This document shows positions 1-9,435 of a DNA stretch of 64,000 nucleotides, piece by piece (position 1 is the stretch's first letter; every line of letters begins with the position of its first letter). The position numbers and the translations under genes were made by a program. Below the pieces are notes generated by a model. It made no database searches, was not told the DNA's origin, and worked only from the letters and a program-made list of their open reading frames with translations. The stretch comes from Cupriavidus sp. D39. Lineage in GTDB: Bacteria; Pseudomonadota; Gammaproteobacteria; Burkholderiales; Burkholderiaceae. Where the stretch lies: contig NZ_JAPNLE010000009.1 of assembly GCF_026627925.1 (NCBI RefSeq), forward strand, positions 1,302,001 through 1,366,000, read 5' to 3'.

Positions 1-704
1 TCCATCCGGCCTACGTCAGGCCTGAGTTGCTGGCGCGCGCGCCTAACCAGGTGTGGTCGTGGGACATCACCAAACTCAAAGGGCCAGCCAGGTGGACGTG
101 CTTCCACCTCTACGTCATCCTGGACATCTTCAGCCGCCATGTCGTGGGCTGGTTGATCGCCGGGCGCGAGAGCGCGGAGCTCGCTGAACAGCTCATCGCC
201 GACAGCGTGGCACGCCACGATATCGCCCCCGGCGTGCTCACGCTTCATGCCGATCGCGGTGCCAGCATGCGCTCTAAACCGGTGGCCGCGTTGCTGGTCG
301 ACCTGGACATTACTAAAAGCCACAGCCGGCCTCACGTATCTGACGATAATCCCTTCTCGGAGTCGCAGTTCAAGACGATGAAGTACCGTCCGGACTTCCC
401 CGCGCGCTTCGGCTGCATTGAGGATGCGCGCGCCCACTGCCAGGCATTCTTCGCCTGGTACAACACCGTGCATCGGCACTCGGGCATCGGATTCATGACG
501 CCGCACAGCGTTCATTATGGGCTCGCCCAGGAGTTGCACCTCACCCGTCAGGCAGCACTCGACACAGCATTCAGGGCGTCCCCAAACAGGTTTAAAGGGC
601 ATCGCCCTGAACCACCGCGGCTGCCCACAGCAGTCTGGATCAACCCGCCGCCATCGGAGGCCATTACCCCAAACACACCACAGCCCGGCACAGTAAATTC
701 ATGA
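1..704 (+). CDS. IS3-family transposase (OrfB), 5' end outside the window
   Basis: This is the integrase-core (rve/DDE) transposase of an IS3-family insertion sequence; it catalyses strand transfer of the element. The reading frame is open from base 3, before the first possible start at 27, so the N-terminus lies upstream of the window. The DDE residues are visible: Asp in WDIT, Asp in LHADRG, and Glu in NPFSESQFKTMKY. The C-terminal AFFAWYN...HSGIGFMTPHSVHYG segment is typical of the family and the C-terminus looks complete. OrfA and the left end of the element are not in the window, so intactness cannot be judged. A tyrosine-integrase remnant starts directly downstream, which suggests the element inserted into or beside that gene. 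Confidence 0.9.
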   Translation, partial: HPAYVRPELLARAPNQVWSWDITKLKGPARWTCFHLYVILDIFSRHVVGWLIAGRESAELAEQLIADSVARHDIAPGVLTLHADRGASMRSKPVAALLVDLDITKSHSRPHVSDDNPFSESQFKTMKYRPDFPARFGCIEDARAHCQAFFAWYNTVHRHSGIGFMTPHSVHYGLAQELHLTRQAALDTAFRASPNRFKGHRPEPPRLPTAVWINPPPSEAITPNTPQPGTVNS

Positions 705-740
705 GGCCAGGTGACGCAAAGTCATTGACACGTTCCGGCC
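1..740 (+). mobile_element. Right part of an IS3-family element
   Basis: The transposase stop codon is followed by about 35 bases ending near GTCATTGACACGTTCCG (728-744). This resembles the kind of terminal sequence seen at IS3-family right ends. The exact end is inferred, because the left inverted repeat is outside the window and cannot be compared. Integrase-like coding begins immediately afterwards. Confidence 0.5.
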
Positions 741-976
741 CGTCGCCTTGGAACAAGGGAAAACTTTCCGGGCAGAAGCCGCCACTGAAACTCAAGGAGG
801 TTCGGGCGATCCGCACCAGGCTGCATATCGCGGCATGGCAAGGTTATGAGGCAGCCAGGGTACGCGAATACCTGAGCGGCACGGCGGACGAAGCGGAGGT
901 CGTAGCGCAGGAACTGCAGGTCAGTCGGACCGCATCCACTCGGTGCCTTCGTTCGTCATTGGCAAGCATCGCGTGA
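738..976 (+). pseudogene. Tyrosine-type integrase remnant (N-terminal piece)
   Basis: The residues PWNKGKLSGQKPPLKLKEV followed by RAIRTRLH match the start of a common proteobacterial tyrosine recombinase family that opens with 'KPWNKGKLIGQKPPLKLKE'. After about 35 residues the resemblance stops and the frame runs on as an unrelated sequence (WQGYEAARVREYLSG...) to a stop at 976. The catalytic R..HxxR..Y domain is absent. The formal start at 701 overlaps the transposase stop and is probably an artefact of the IS insertion. I read it as a decayed integrase cut by the IS and later fused to other DNA. The origin of the second half is unknown. Confidence 0.5.
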
Positions 977-1449
977 GCGGCGGTCAACCACCTGAGTATT
1001 TAAGCGGGGTGATGCAGGCCGCGGCCGCCAAAGCCGGGAATGTGTGAATGGCTGCCGGGGTCTCCTACCTGCGCCAAACATGGCCGATGCAGCACCTCCG
1101 TAGCCGGAGAGTTGCAGCCAATCCCGCCAATGCGCCGGGACAACGCTCCAGAAGCTGGTCGGCGGAGTGTCGACGAATCCACAAATGTACCCGCAACTAG
1201 TGCTTACCCCAGAACACTCCAGCGAATCCGAAGGTATCATGGCCTCTTTGCAAACGTTTGCAATACTAAGGTAACCGCCTCATGAGTGAGTCCTCATACA
1301 TAGCGCATCCGTGGCCACCCGCCAGCCCTGCCGCGCATTGGCATCGCAGGTGCGTGCGGTCCGCTCCAGGCGCTTGGAGCCGACATACATGGCCTGTATG
1401 CCGGCTCGTGAGGCTTGCTAGGCGAGGGGTGCCGAAGCGCGGATCGCGC
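977..1449. other. Gene-poor stretch between integrase remnant and hydrolase
   Basis: Short open frames exist on both strands (for example 1040-1285 plus and 956-1240 minus), but none has a recognisable domain or a convincing ribosome-binding site. The stretch is probably leftover mobile-element DNA. I see no RNA gene in it. Confidence 0.4.
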
Positions 1450-2609
1450 TCAAAGCCGCTCGATAAACCAGTCGCAGATCAAGCTCAGGGCAGGTTCTGG
1501 CCGGTCGAGCTGGACATGCGCGGCGCCGCCTTCTGCTTCGGTATAGACGCGCAGCTCCTTGTGGCGGGAGCTCGCCTCGGCAAACAATTCCTGCGCCTCG
1601 ATGAGTGGCGTTTGCCGGTCGTGTTCGCCATGAACGATCAGGAAGTCGCAAGTAATGTTGGAGGCGACCCCCTTCAGGCGGAACTTCTCAAGCTTCTCGA
1701 AGGCCTGGTCCCAGGTCTGCACGCCCATGATCCGGAGGAAATGCTTCCCGGTGGTGCCCAGCGCGGCATTGGCATCGAGTTGCTGGATGCCGGCGCCCTT
1801 TTCATATCCGACACGGCGCTGCCAGCAAGCGTAGTAGTCATAGATGGCCGCCCATGCCACGCAAGCCTTGATCCGCTTCTCGAAGCAAACGGCGCGCGGA
1901 GCGTAGTAGCCCCCATCGAGGCCGCCATCAACCCGATGCGATCCGCGTCCACATCGTCCCTGCCCGATACATAGTCGACCACTGCCGACAGGGCCACTTC
2001 GGAGTCATGCCGCGCTACGAGACCCTTCACCCGAAGGGTGGCGCCCTGACCCGGGCCGTCAAAGCCAAGGCAATTGATGCCGCGCGCAGCGAGCGCACGT
2101 GCAACGTAGAACATTTCCTCCTTGGTGCCGTCGAGGCCGTCGTGCAACAACACCGTGGGCGCCCGACCGGTCACGTTCTGGGCTTTGACGAAGTATGCCG
2201 TGATAGCCGAATTCTCGAACGGAATATCAAGAATCTCGACCTGCGGGGAACTAAGCTCGGCAAATTCCCTGAAACAGTCAAGATGCTTGCCATAATAAAT
2301 TGGCGCGCGTGCATCGTCCGGATCCAGGAACGCTTCCGTCCATTGGTAGTACTGCGCGGCGCGGAAATAAGCCTCCCGCGCGGTGACCGAGTGCCCCTTG
2401 CCCGCCGCATCCCGCGCTACGCCTTCGACTTGTTCGGAAAGCGTGTGCCACGCCTTGTGCCACGCCTCGGTATCACCCGCGGCACCGGCTTTCGAAGCTT
2501 CGTGCAGATTGCGGCAGACCCAATCTATCTCTCCAAAGATGCCACCGCCCGCCATGCAGCGCAGCACCGAGAGCGACCACATATAGTTGCCGGGAAAATA
2601 CTGAAACAT
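1450..2609 (-). pseudogene. Alpha/beta hydrolase (dihydropseudooxynicotine hydrolase/FrsA-like), frameshifted as sequenced
   Basis: This is a two-part hydrolase: an N-terminal helical domain (about residues 1-130) and an alpha/beta-hydrolase core with APTVLLHDGLDGTKEE, FDGPGQGATL, and the nucleophile elbow AASMG. Just after that serine the frame breaks at a run of five C on the plus strand (1910-1914). One extra base would restore MAASMGGYYAPRAV and join the C-terminal half, which carries the acid (FLIVHGEHDRQTP) and histidine (GGAAHVQLDRP) regions. Corrected length is 386 residues. The family cleaves C-C or ester bonds in catabolic intermediates such as 2,6-dihydropseudooxynicotine; the substrate here is unknown. 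It is divergent from the AraC regulator at 2824, a likely controller. The break is either decay or a base-calling error. Confidence 0.8.
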
Positions 2610-2823
2610 AGTTCCTCCAATTAATAACTCATTTTTAAATACCGCACAATCCGTAATGCTCTATCTATTTAACAACCTTACTATTTCCGTCTTGCCCAGG
2701 AATCGCTTCGACGGTTAAACTTTAAACGAACACTAAATTATCAGCATAACCAAAGCATCCCCCGGTTACCCAATCGTCCCAAGATGGCGAAGGCACACCA
2801 ACGAGGATTCAGGAGACACATCA
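2610..2823. promoter_or_regulatory. Divergent intergenic region between hydrolase and AraC regulator
   Basis: This 214-base, A/T-rich spacer separates two divergent genes and must carry both promoters. A GGAGG-like site precedes the minus-strand hydrolase start (ATTGGAGGAACT then ATG). No unambiguous -35/-10 pair or AraC operator could be fixed by eye. Confidence 0.5.
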
Positions 2824-3678
2824 ATGGCCAAGGACCGGCTCATTCGCATCGTTCATGGCAGTTTCGGACGCGCCACGCTTCATCTGATCGAAGGGGCGCT
2901 TGTCGCACACGCTCACGCCGAGTTTCATCTGATTTTCAAGCTGGGCGGCTCGGACGCTCTCTTCAAGGTGGACGACAGCACGGTCACGGTGTCTGAGGAC
3001 CGCGCACTGCTGATCAATCCATGGTCGACACACGCCAAACTGGATCAAGGCCCCGAACGGTCCCTCCTGCTGGCGCTCCTGCTCGACCCCGGCTGGCTTG
3101 GAACCACCCTGGATATTGAGAACGCAGCAACCGGTCTGCAGTTCAGGGAGCTCGCCGCTGGAGTGGATGGCGAGATAGCGACGGCACTCGCCGCGCTCAG
3201 CGGCTGCCTCGCGCACGGTGAAACCAATGCGACCACAAGCTGCGAGGAGGCCGTGGCCCAACTGGTAAGAGCAATCTCGGCACGATATGCCAAGCTTCGT
3301 TCCATGACCGAGGTCCTGGCCACATCAAAGCCGCTTGACTATCGAATCAAACGCGCGGCGGAGTTCATTCGGAACCATGCATGGGAGAACCCGAATGTAG
3401 AAACCGTGGCGAATGCAGTGGGCATGTCGCGAAGCCGTCTTTTTGATCAGTTCAAGGCTTGCATGGGGATCTCGCCCCAGCAGTACCTCGACTGGGTTCG
3501 CGTGGGCCTTGCCACCCGGCTGCTGACAGAGCGTCACACGAGCATCGGCGAAGTTTCGCACCAGTTGGGCTTTAGCGCACAAAGCCACTTCACGCGCTTC
3601 TTCGTCCAGCATCTGGGGATCAGCCCGTCGGAATTCCGTCGTACGGGCATTGTCGCTGGCGTGCAGTCCGGGCAGTAG
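2824..3678 (+). CDS. AraC-family transcriptional regulator
   Basis: This 284-residue protein has an N-terminal cupin-like sensing domain (HAHAEFHLIFKLGG near residues 27-40) and a C-terminal double helix-turn-helix. The first HTH is near VETVANAVGMSRSRLFDQFK and the second near IGEVSHQLGFSAQSHFTRFF, followed by the signature GISPSEFR. The layout is standard for AraC activators of small-molecule catabolism. It is transcribed away from the frameshifted alpha/beta hydrolase at 2609, so that hydrolase is the most likely target. The acetamidase-cytochrome-Bug operon converges on it from the right. The inducer is not predictable. The start at 2824 is preceded by GGATTCAGGAGACACATCA, a good ribosome-binding site. 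Confidence 0.92.
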   Translation: MAKDRLIRIVHGSFGRATLHLIEGALVAHAHAEFHLIFKLGGSDALFKVDDSTVTVSEDRALLINPWSTHAKLDQGPERSLLLALLLDPGWLGTTLDIENAATGLQFRELAAGVDGEIATALAALSGCLAHGETNATTSCEEAVAQLVRAISARYAKLRSMTEVLATSKPLDYRIKRAAEFIRNHAWENPNVETVANAVGMSRSRLFDQFKACMGISPQQYLDWVRVGLATRLLTERHTSIGEVSHQLGFSAQSHFTRFFVQHLGISPSEFRRTGIVAGVQSGQ

Positions 3679-3705
3679 TGCGCGCCAGCCATCTGCAACA
3701 GGCTG

Positions 3706-4854
3706 TCAGGATCGCAGTGAATCCGAGATCTTCTGCCTGATTCGGGGTTCGAACACGGATTTCGGAAGCATCCCATGCACGGTTTTGGCCGGGATGGAAG
3801 TGTAATTGCTAGCCGTCTGGTTCGAATACTGGGTAATCCGGAAGTTCGCGGCGATACTGGCGAGCGAGTAGACATCCTGCGTGTCCATGCCGGAAGCTTC
3901 GCTCAACCAGCTGATCATGTGTCGCAAACACGCCGTCAGGGCACCATCCAGGTTCTTGCCGAATCCCAGCGCAATCCAATGTGAAGGCGTCTCTGCCATT
4001 GGCAGGGCGAGGGCATTTCGCTTGTGCAGAAAGTATTGGATCTGCATGTCCTCCATCGCGGTTTCAATCGCAGTCTGATTGACGACGCCATCGCCTTGCG
4101 CCGCATGAGAGTCTCCTGTCCAGACCATCCCGCCCGGGCGCTGCACCGGCAAAAACAGCGAGGTTCCCTCGACGAGTTCTCGCAACACCAGGTTGCCGCC
4201 ATACGGTCCGCTGAGGATACCGCTGACGGGCTCGTCTGAAGCGGGCTGGACTGCCATGACGCCTTGAAACGGGGCGAGCCTGATACGAATGCCCGGCGCG
4301 AATTCTGTGTACTTGCGCGACTCGTCAAACTCAAAGTAGCGCAGGTATGGTTTGCTAAAGTCGTTCGGCAGCGCGCCTACCCCTTTGGGCGCCGAGTTCC
4401 AGCCCCACCCAATCGGGCGCAACCGGACCATGTGACATTCAATCACGTCTCCAGGCATGGCCCCCTTGACTTCGACCGGACCAATGTTCGAGTAGGGTCC
4501 TTGCGGAAACCGCTTGCGCACGGGTTCCCGCTCCTCAAAGCTCATGCCGTACCTGGCGCCATTGGCCCAGTTCACCCAGGTATTCGGGTATGCGACCAGA
4601 TCACCCGATTCGACCGTTGCTACTGGCGCGACCTTCGGATCCAGTATGCCGACTCTCACGGTCTCCGATGTCGAGACGATACGATGAATCCTGCCTGGCT
4701 TGCGTACCGGAAGTGGGGAACCAACCGCATTGTCCGCCAACGCATTTCCCTCGGGCGACGCTGTGACGGATGCCTGAGCCATTGTCTTTGCCGATCCCAC
4801 ACCGATTCCTGCGACGGCTGCCGCCTTCAGTAGTTGCCTTCTGTCGATCAACAT
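3706..4854 (-). CDS. Acetamidase/formamidase-family protein with Tat signal
   Basis: The protein belongs to the acetamidase/formamidase (FmdA/AmdA) family of amide hydrolases. The start at 4854 is chosen because a GGAGGAG site lies just upstream and because it gives a twin-arginine leader, MLIDRRQLLKAAAVAGIG, ending near AQA. The mature enzyme is therefore probably periplasmic, which is unusual for a family best known as cytosolic. Family-like segments include GDVIECHMVRLRPIGWGWN, GGMVWTGDSHAAQGDGVV, and the C-terminal half with VYSLASIAANFRITQ. Length is 382 residues. It is the last gene of a minus-strand operon (Bug protein, diheme cytochrome c, this gene) and overlaps nothing. The substrate is unknown; an exported amide or ring-opened amide is plausible. 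Confidence 0.85.
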   Translation of the reverse strand: MLIDRRQLLKAAAVAGIGVGSAKTMAQASVTASPEGNALADNAVGSPLPVRKPGRIHRIVSTSETVRVGILDPKVAPVATVESGDLVAYPNTWVNWANGARYGMSFEEREPVRKRFPQGPYSNIGPVEVKGAMPGDVIECHMVRLRPIGWGWNSAPKGVGALPNDFSKPYLRYFEFDESRKYTEFAPGIRIRLAPFQGVMAVQPASDEPVSGILSGPYGGNLVLRELVEGTSLFLPVQRPGGMVWTGDSHAAQGDGVVNQTAIETAMEDMQIQYFLHKRNALALPMAETPSHWIALGFGKNLDGALTACLRHMISWLSEASGMDTQDVYSLASIAANFRITQYSNQTASNYTSIPAKTVHGMLPKSVFEPRIRQKISDSLRS

Positions 4855-4918
4855 CTTTTGTGCTCCTCCTTCTGAGAATCTGAATCTCTGGCTTTCACCT
4901 GATCGCCGGCTTTCCGGC

Positions 4919-5570
4919 TCATTGAAGTTGCGCGACGTACTGAGCAACAGCCTCGATCTCTCCATCGCTCATCAATGGCACGATCAGGCTCATCAAGCTT
5001 CCCCGGTCCGCCTCGCATGCCCGTCCTCCATGCGTGCAGTTGCTTCTCCACGTACTCGGATTGCTGGCCACCGATCCTCGGAAAATCGGGAGCAATACCC
5101 TCACCGCCGGGCCGATGGCAAGAGACACACGCCGGCAATCCATTTGCTGGATTACCCTTCCAATAGATCACGCGACCAGGTTCGACCAGGTCCGCCGAGA
5201 CTGGTTGACTTCGTGCTGGCGGCCGATGACTGAAATAGCGGGCGAGATTCTGCATTTCATTGTCATTAAAGGGTTCCATCACCACGCGCATCACTTCGTT
5301 GTTACGTAGCGGCTTCTCACCAGCGGTCCCCTTGAATTGCCGCATCTGCTTAAGCAGATAGTCCGCATTCTGTCCCGCGAGGCTGGGATACGCCCCTTGG
5401 TGGCTTTGACCGCCGACGCCGTGGCACGCCGCACATACCTGCTCTGCAACACGCCGTGCATCCGACAGGTCCCATGCTCCGGATTCAGGTTCACCCCGGG
5501 CCTGTGAGATGAGCACAAGCAAGGCCGCGATCAAGGCAGCGTGGGTTCGGCGTGTCGGACGGCGTCTCAC
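4919..5570 (-). pseudogene. Diheme cytochrome c (c4-like), frameshifted as sequenced
   Basis: Two CxxCH heme sites are visible, CAACH and CVSCH, each followed by the usual distal methionine region. An n-terminal RRRPTRRTH segment plus a hydrophobic stretch (ALIAALLVLIS) forms a Sec signal peptide, so the protein acts in the periplasm as an electron carrier. I start at the GTG at 5570 because GAGGGG lies eight bases upstream; a TTG at 5603 would overlap the previous stop. Near the end the frame breaks at a C run at 5001-5004 (plus strand). Removing one base gives SLMSLIVPLMSDGEIEAVAQ and a normal c-type C-terminus at 4919, total 216 residues. It lies between the Bug protein and the acetamidase-like gene, suggesting a shared oxidative pathway. 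Confidence 0.8.
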
Positions 5571-5599
5571 AATGATGTCCCCTCGGAAGATTGACTGGC

Positions 5600-6622
5600 T
5601 CAATTCAGATAGGCGCCTGTTTTGGCGACAATTCCCCTGGCACGCTCGGTCTCGCTGGACAAGCGACTGGATAAGGCGTTGGAGCCAGACTGGCTGAAAG
5701 TGATATCCACACTCAGTTCAGCCATGTGTTTGCGAACTTCAGGATCATTCATGATGTTCCTGGTTGCTTCGCGCAACCGGTCTATGACCGGCCCGGGAGT
5801 ACCCTTGGGCGCGAACAATCCATACCAGACCGTGATGTCGTAACCCGGGATGGCTTCGGCAATCGTCGGCACATCGGGCATGGACTTCAGGCGACTTGGT
5901 GTCCCGACTGCGAGCAGCCGCAACTTGCCGGACTTCACATGCGGCATGTACTCCAGCAATGGGCCGGTTGCCAGATCAATGTGGCCTGCAATCATGTCAT
6001 TGATGGTTGGACCGCTACCCTTGTACGGAATATTGGTGATGTCAACGCCAGCCATCGTCTTGATCATCTCGAGCGGGTAGCTCGTGGGTCCTCCGTAATT
6101 CACCTTGCCTGGATTTGCCTTGGCAAATGCAATCAGGTCGGGAACAGACTTGTATGGCGTGTGTGGATTGGTCACCAGTACCAGCGGAGATTCCCCAAGC
6201 GGGGCCACGGGTGTCAGATCTCGCGTGACGCTATATGGAAGCTTCCTGTAGAAGGCAGCGTTGACCGCATGAATGCTGTTGAGAATTCCAATCGTCTGCC
6301 CGTCTGGTGCGGCTCGCACAATTGCCTCGGCACCGATGTTTCCACTTGCGCCGGGCCTGTTCTCAACCACGACGGGTTGGCCGAGCACATTCGACAACCG
6401 CTGCGCCAGCGTTCTGGCCAGCACGTCATTGATGCCGGCTGGAGGGAAGGGAACGATGAAGGTAACGGGCTTTGCAGGCTTCCAGCTTGCCGACGCAGGT
6501 TCGGCCGCCGATGCCGCGCTCTCACTGCCAGGCAGGACTCCGAGCATTGCGGCGGCCAGACTTGCGAGTATGGCTAGCCTGGCTGATGCCACCCGAAGCG
6601 CCGGGGTATTTAGACTCAACAT
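5600..6622 (-). CDS. Bug-family (tripartite tricarboxylate) solute-binding protein
   Basis: This is a periplasmic substrate-binding protein of the Bug/TctC family, greatly expanded in Burkholderiaceae. The start at 6622 follows AAGGAGACACGATCAT and gives a signal peptide with a hydrophobic core (LAILASLAAAMLGVL). Family hallmarks are VTFIVPFPPAGINDVLAR, VVVENRPGASGNIGAEAI, and APDGQTIGI. No TctA/TctB membrane subunits are adjacent, as is usual for orphan Bug proteins, which often capture carboxylates or act as sensors. It is the first gene of the operon with the cytochrome c and the amidase-like protein. Length 340 residues. The ligand cannot be predicted. Confidence 0.92.
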   Translation of the reverse strand: MLSLNTPALRVASARLAILASLAAAMLGVLPGSESAASAAEPASASWKPAKPVTFIVPFPPAGINDVLARTLAQRLSNVLGQPVVVENRPGASGNIGAEAIVRAAPDGQTIGILNSIHAVNAAFYRKLPYSVTRDLTPVAPLGESPLVLVTNPHTPYKSVPDLIAFAKANPGKVNYGGPTSYPLEMIKTMAGVDITNIPYKGSGPTINDMIAGHIDLATGPLLEYMPHVKSGKLRLLAVGTPSRLKSMPDVPTIAEAIPGYDITVWYGLFAPKGTPGPVIDRLREATRNIMNDPEVRKHMAELSVDITFSQSGSNALSSRLSSETERARGIVAKTGAYLN

Positions 6623-6865
6623 ATGATCGTGTCTCCTTGATTTCGTGATGCCAGCACGCACCGGTTACGTCTTGCTCCCTACTTTACCGATCCGACGGAA
6701 TGGCGTTTTCCTTACCGACTAGCCATTTACCAGGAAGTCCATCATTTTTGCCTGGCAGGCTTTCCCGGACATTTACCGAATCCTCCGCAAAATGCGTCGG
6801 GTGCGATCGCATGCAACGACTCCTGGTGCAGGATTGAGATCCGTCCATCAAGAAAGGGAAGATAA

Positions 6866-7639
6866 ATGGATACGAAAGACCTCGTTTTAGTTGGCCATGG
6901 ACCCATACATGTCATCGCCTTGCATGGCTGGTTTGGTCATGCGCGAAGCTGGGGACATTTTCCAGGTGAAATCGATGTGGAGACCTTCACCTATGCTTTC
7001 ATCGACTATCGGGGCTATGGATCCCGTCGCGATCGGGAAGGTACCTTCAGCATTGGCGAAATTGCCAAGGACACGTTGGCCCTTGCAGATGGGCTTGGAT
7101 GGGACCGCTTCGCATTGCTCGGCCATTCGATGGGTGGGAAGGCCATGCAGGCCGTCTCCGTCCTTGCCCCCGAGCGCATTACGGCAATGGTGGGTATCAC
7201 ACCTGTTCCACCGACGCCTGTCGAGTTCGATGCTTCCACGCGAACGTTGTTCGAGAGCGCCGCCCGCAGCGTGGAAGCCAGAATCGGGATTATCGATACC
7301 ACCACGGGTAACCGGCTTGGGCGGGCATGGCTCGCGCGAATGGCACAGGATTCCATCGCGCACTCCGAGGTCGCGGCGTTTGCCGCCTACTTTCAGGCAT
7401 GGGCAGACACCGACCTGTCGGGGCGCATTGCGGGCATCGAAATTCCCACACTGGTGCTGGTCGGGGAACATGATCCGTCGCTGACCGCGGCGTTCATGGA
7501 AGAGACCTACGGCAGGTTGTTTCTGAATGTGGAAATCGAGGTCATTGGTAATGCGGGTCACTACCCCATGAACGAAGCGCCAGTCGATTTGGCCACGCGA
7601 GTCGAGAGCTTTCTTGCCGGCTTGGCTGGTAGGATCTGA
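6866..7639 (+). CDS. Alpha/beta-fold hydrolase
   Basis: A 257-residue single-domain hydrolase. The oxyanion region is IALHGWFGHARSW, the nucleophile elbow is LLGHSMGGKAM (Ser), the acid lies in VLVGEHDPS, and the histidine in GNAGHYPMNEAP. All catalytic elements are present, so it should be active as an esterase, lactonase or C-C hydrolase. An AAGAAAGGGAAGATAA site precedes the ATG. It is divergent from the Bug operon (204-base spacer) and convergent with the GlcG-like gene, so it probably belongs to the same catabolic locus. No signal peptide, hence cytosolic. The substrate is unknown. Confidence 0.9.
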   Translation: MDTKDLVLVGHGPIHVIALHGWFGHARSWGHFPGEIDVETFTYAFIDYRGYGSRRDREGTFSIGEIAKDTLALADGLGWDRFALLGHSMGGKAMQAVSVLAPERITAMVGITPVPPTPVEFDASTRTLFESAARSVEARIGIIDTTTGNRLGRAWLARMAQDSIAHSEVAAFAAYFQAWADTDLSGRIAGIEIPTLVLVGEHDPSLTAAFMEETYGRLFLNVEIEVIGNAGHYPMNEAPVDLATRVESFLAGLAGRI

Positions 7640-7648
7640 GGCGACAAG

Positions 7649-7675
7649 CGCCGGCCGCATACTGAACGGCCGGCG
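7649..7675. terminator. Hairpin between convergent genes
   Basis: CGCCGGCCG and CGGCCGGCG form a perfect 9-bp stem with a 9-base loop, 10 bases after the hydrolase stop and before the convergent heme-binding gene ends. There is no clear T-tract on either side, so efficiency is uncertain; it may serve both directions. Confidence 0.5.
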
Positions 7676-7709
7676 ACGTACCCGAAGGCGGGATTCGCAA
7701 CGTCTGCCC

Positions 7710-8215
7710 CTATGGGGTTTCCGTTGCACCGATCGCGGCGATGCCACGCCTGCCCGCCTCCTCGTCCATGTCTGACGCCCCCCGCTGACGCCAACAGCAC
7801 CAGCCAATTGACCGCCGATATAGATCCCGAGCGAGCCTTGCGACGGTAAAAGAGGACCACCATAGACGAGGGAACTCATCTGCCCGAAGACAATAGGATT
7901 GGCTCGATAGCGCTGCGCCAGTTCGGCACCAGATGCTCCGCCGGTGGCCGCTGTCGCCAACGCCTTGCCGCGAGCGACATCGAATGTCGCAAACGGGGCT
8001 CCGTCCATCCGCACGCCAGTCACAAAGTGGCCTGCTGCATCCACGACGACAATGCTGACGGGTGTCTTCTTCTGCCCGGCGAACTGCGCCGCGGCACTAA
8101 CGAGATGACTTGCTGTTTCCAGGCCAAGTCCCTTTCCTTGTACTGCTTGCTCTGCGCAAGCCGGAAGGGAGCCGCACAACTGCAATGCAGCCGCCGCCAG
8201 CACTAGGTATCGCAT
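7710..8215 (-). pseudogene. GlcG/HbpS-family heme-binding protein, frameshifted as sequenced
   Basis: The protein starts with a signal peptide (MRYLVLAAAALQLCGSLPACA) and continues as a GlcG/HbpS domain: PVSIVVVDAAGHFVTGVRMD, FDVARGKALATAATG, LPSQGSLGIYIGGQLAGAVG. The family is small (about 140-170 residues), binds heme or cobalamin-like ligands, and often accompanies catabolic operons. At a run of six C on the plus strand (7778-7783) the frame is lost; one more base restores SDMDEEAGRRGIAAIGATE and a stop at 7710, total 168 residues. A GGGGAGG site precedes the ATG. The next gene upstream on the same strand is the porin, 168 bases away. Confidence 0.78.
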
Positions 8216-8383
8216 CGTTCGTCCTCCCCAACGGGCAAGGCTGCAGAAGGGAGCAGCCGATCAGCATAAGAACTCGCAAAGGCCGAATGGGCGGCTGCAG
8301 GAGGTATCGCCCAGTCGGCCACGCCAGGGCAAACTATCGCCCCAGTTGCAAAAGGTGTTTTATCAGATCGTCCAATCTTTGCA

Positions 8384-9435
8384 TCAGAACAGTTGGCGCA
8401 TGCCAAACATCACGCCCTGCGGGTTGGATGCACCAGCGGGTGACACGTCATTGGGGAAGTTTGAGAACGTGTAGTTGGCCTGACCCTTGTTCCAGATCTT
8501 GCTGGCATTTGCGTATAGTGTCGTGCGCTTGGACAGATTATGTTGGTAGCCCAGGGATGCCTGGTCGCCCCGGTTCGACGTACCAACCGTGCGCTGCATG
8601 CCATACGCCAGCAGCACCAGCCCGCTTGGACCCACAGGTACGGAAACGCCGACATGGTAGCCGCGGTCCTTGATCGTAGCCTGCCCCGGATTCCAACGTG
8701 TTGCCTGACGCCCGTTGACGAATACCTTCAACCACGGGAACTCATACGTTCCCCCGATTGCGCGCTCGTCCCGATCGGCATTCGCGACGCCGCCAATGCT
8801 GTAGGTTCTCTCATAGGCCAGGCCGAGCCAGAGCGGCCCTCTGCCATAGGTAAGTCCGACCGCCTTCAGCCAGTCAGCGTCGCGCGGTGGCGCGGTGCGC
8901 TCGGCCCCGAGCGAATAAATCAGACTAGCTTGAAAGCCCGCCAGCTCGGGGCTCTCATACCGGATGGAATTGTCGGCGCGGGCAGTAAGGCTACTGCCCG
9001 CGGGGCCGCTGTTCTGCAAACGCCCAAGCGGGCCATACGGCGAGAAGCCAAAGGCTGACGCCTGCCCCTCGATGTAGTAGATAGGGGTATTCTGCCGGCC
9101 CAATGTCACCGCCCCCACTGCGTGCTGCTCAGGCCTACCCAGGCCTGCCGGCCAAACAGCCGGCCACCTTGTTGCACGGTACCCGAGTCCAACGCGAGCC
9201 CGGTCTCCAGCGTAAACACGGCAGACACGCCGGAACCCAGATCCTCCTTGCCACGCAAGCCCCAGCGGGATTGGTAAAGGCCGCCGTCCTCCACGCGCGT
9301 GGCGTGCTTATCGCCAGACTTGACGTACTCAATGTACTGATCGGCCACGCCATAGAGCGTGACTCCACTCTGTGCGCTTGCCAAACCCGGCGTGACAGCT
9401 GCTCCCGCCAACAAAAATGCTCCCAGCTTCTTCAT
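8384..9435 (-). pseudogene. Gram-negative (Burkholderia-type) trimeric porin, frameshifted as sequenced
   Basis: This outer-membrane general porin has a signal peptide (MKKLGAFLLAGAAVTPGLASA) and then QSGVTLYGVADQYIEYV, the typical start of betaproteobacterial OmpC-like porins. The plug-loop region (RLFGRQAWVGLSS, then VTLGRQNTPIYY) follows, and the protein ends in the terminal phenylalanine needed for BamA recognition (GMRQLF). The frame breaks at five C on the plus strand (9112-9116); one extra base gives TQWGAVTLGRQ and a single 350-residue protein. Start 9435 has an AAGGAGAGAGC site. It sits beside catabolic genes and may admit the pathway substrate; its specificity is unknown. Confidence 0.85.
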
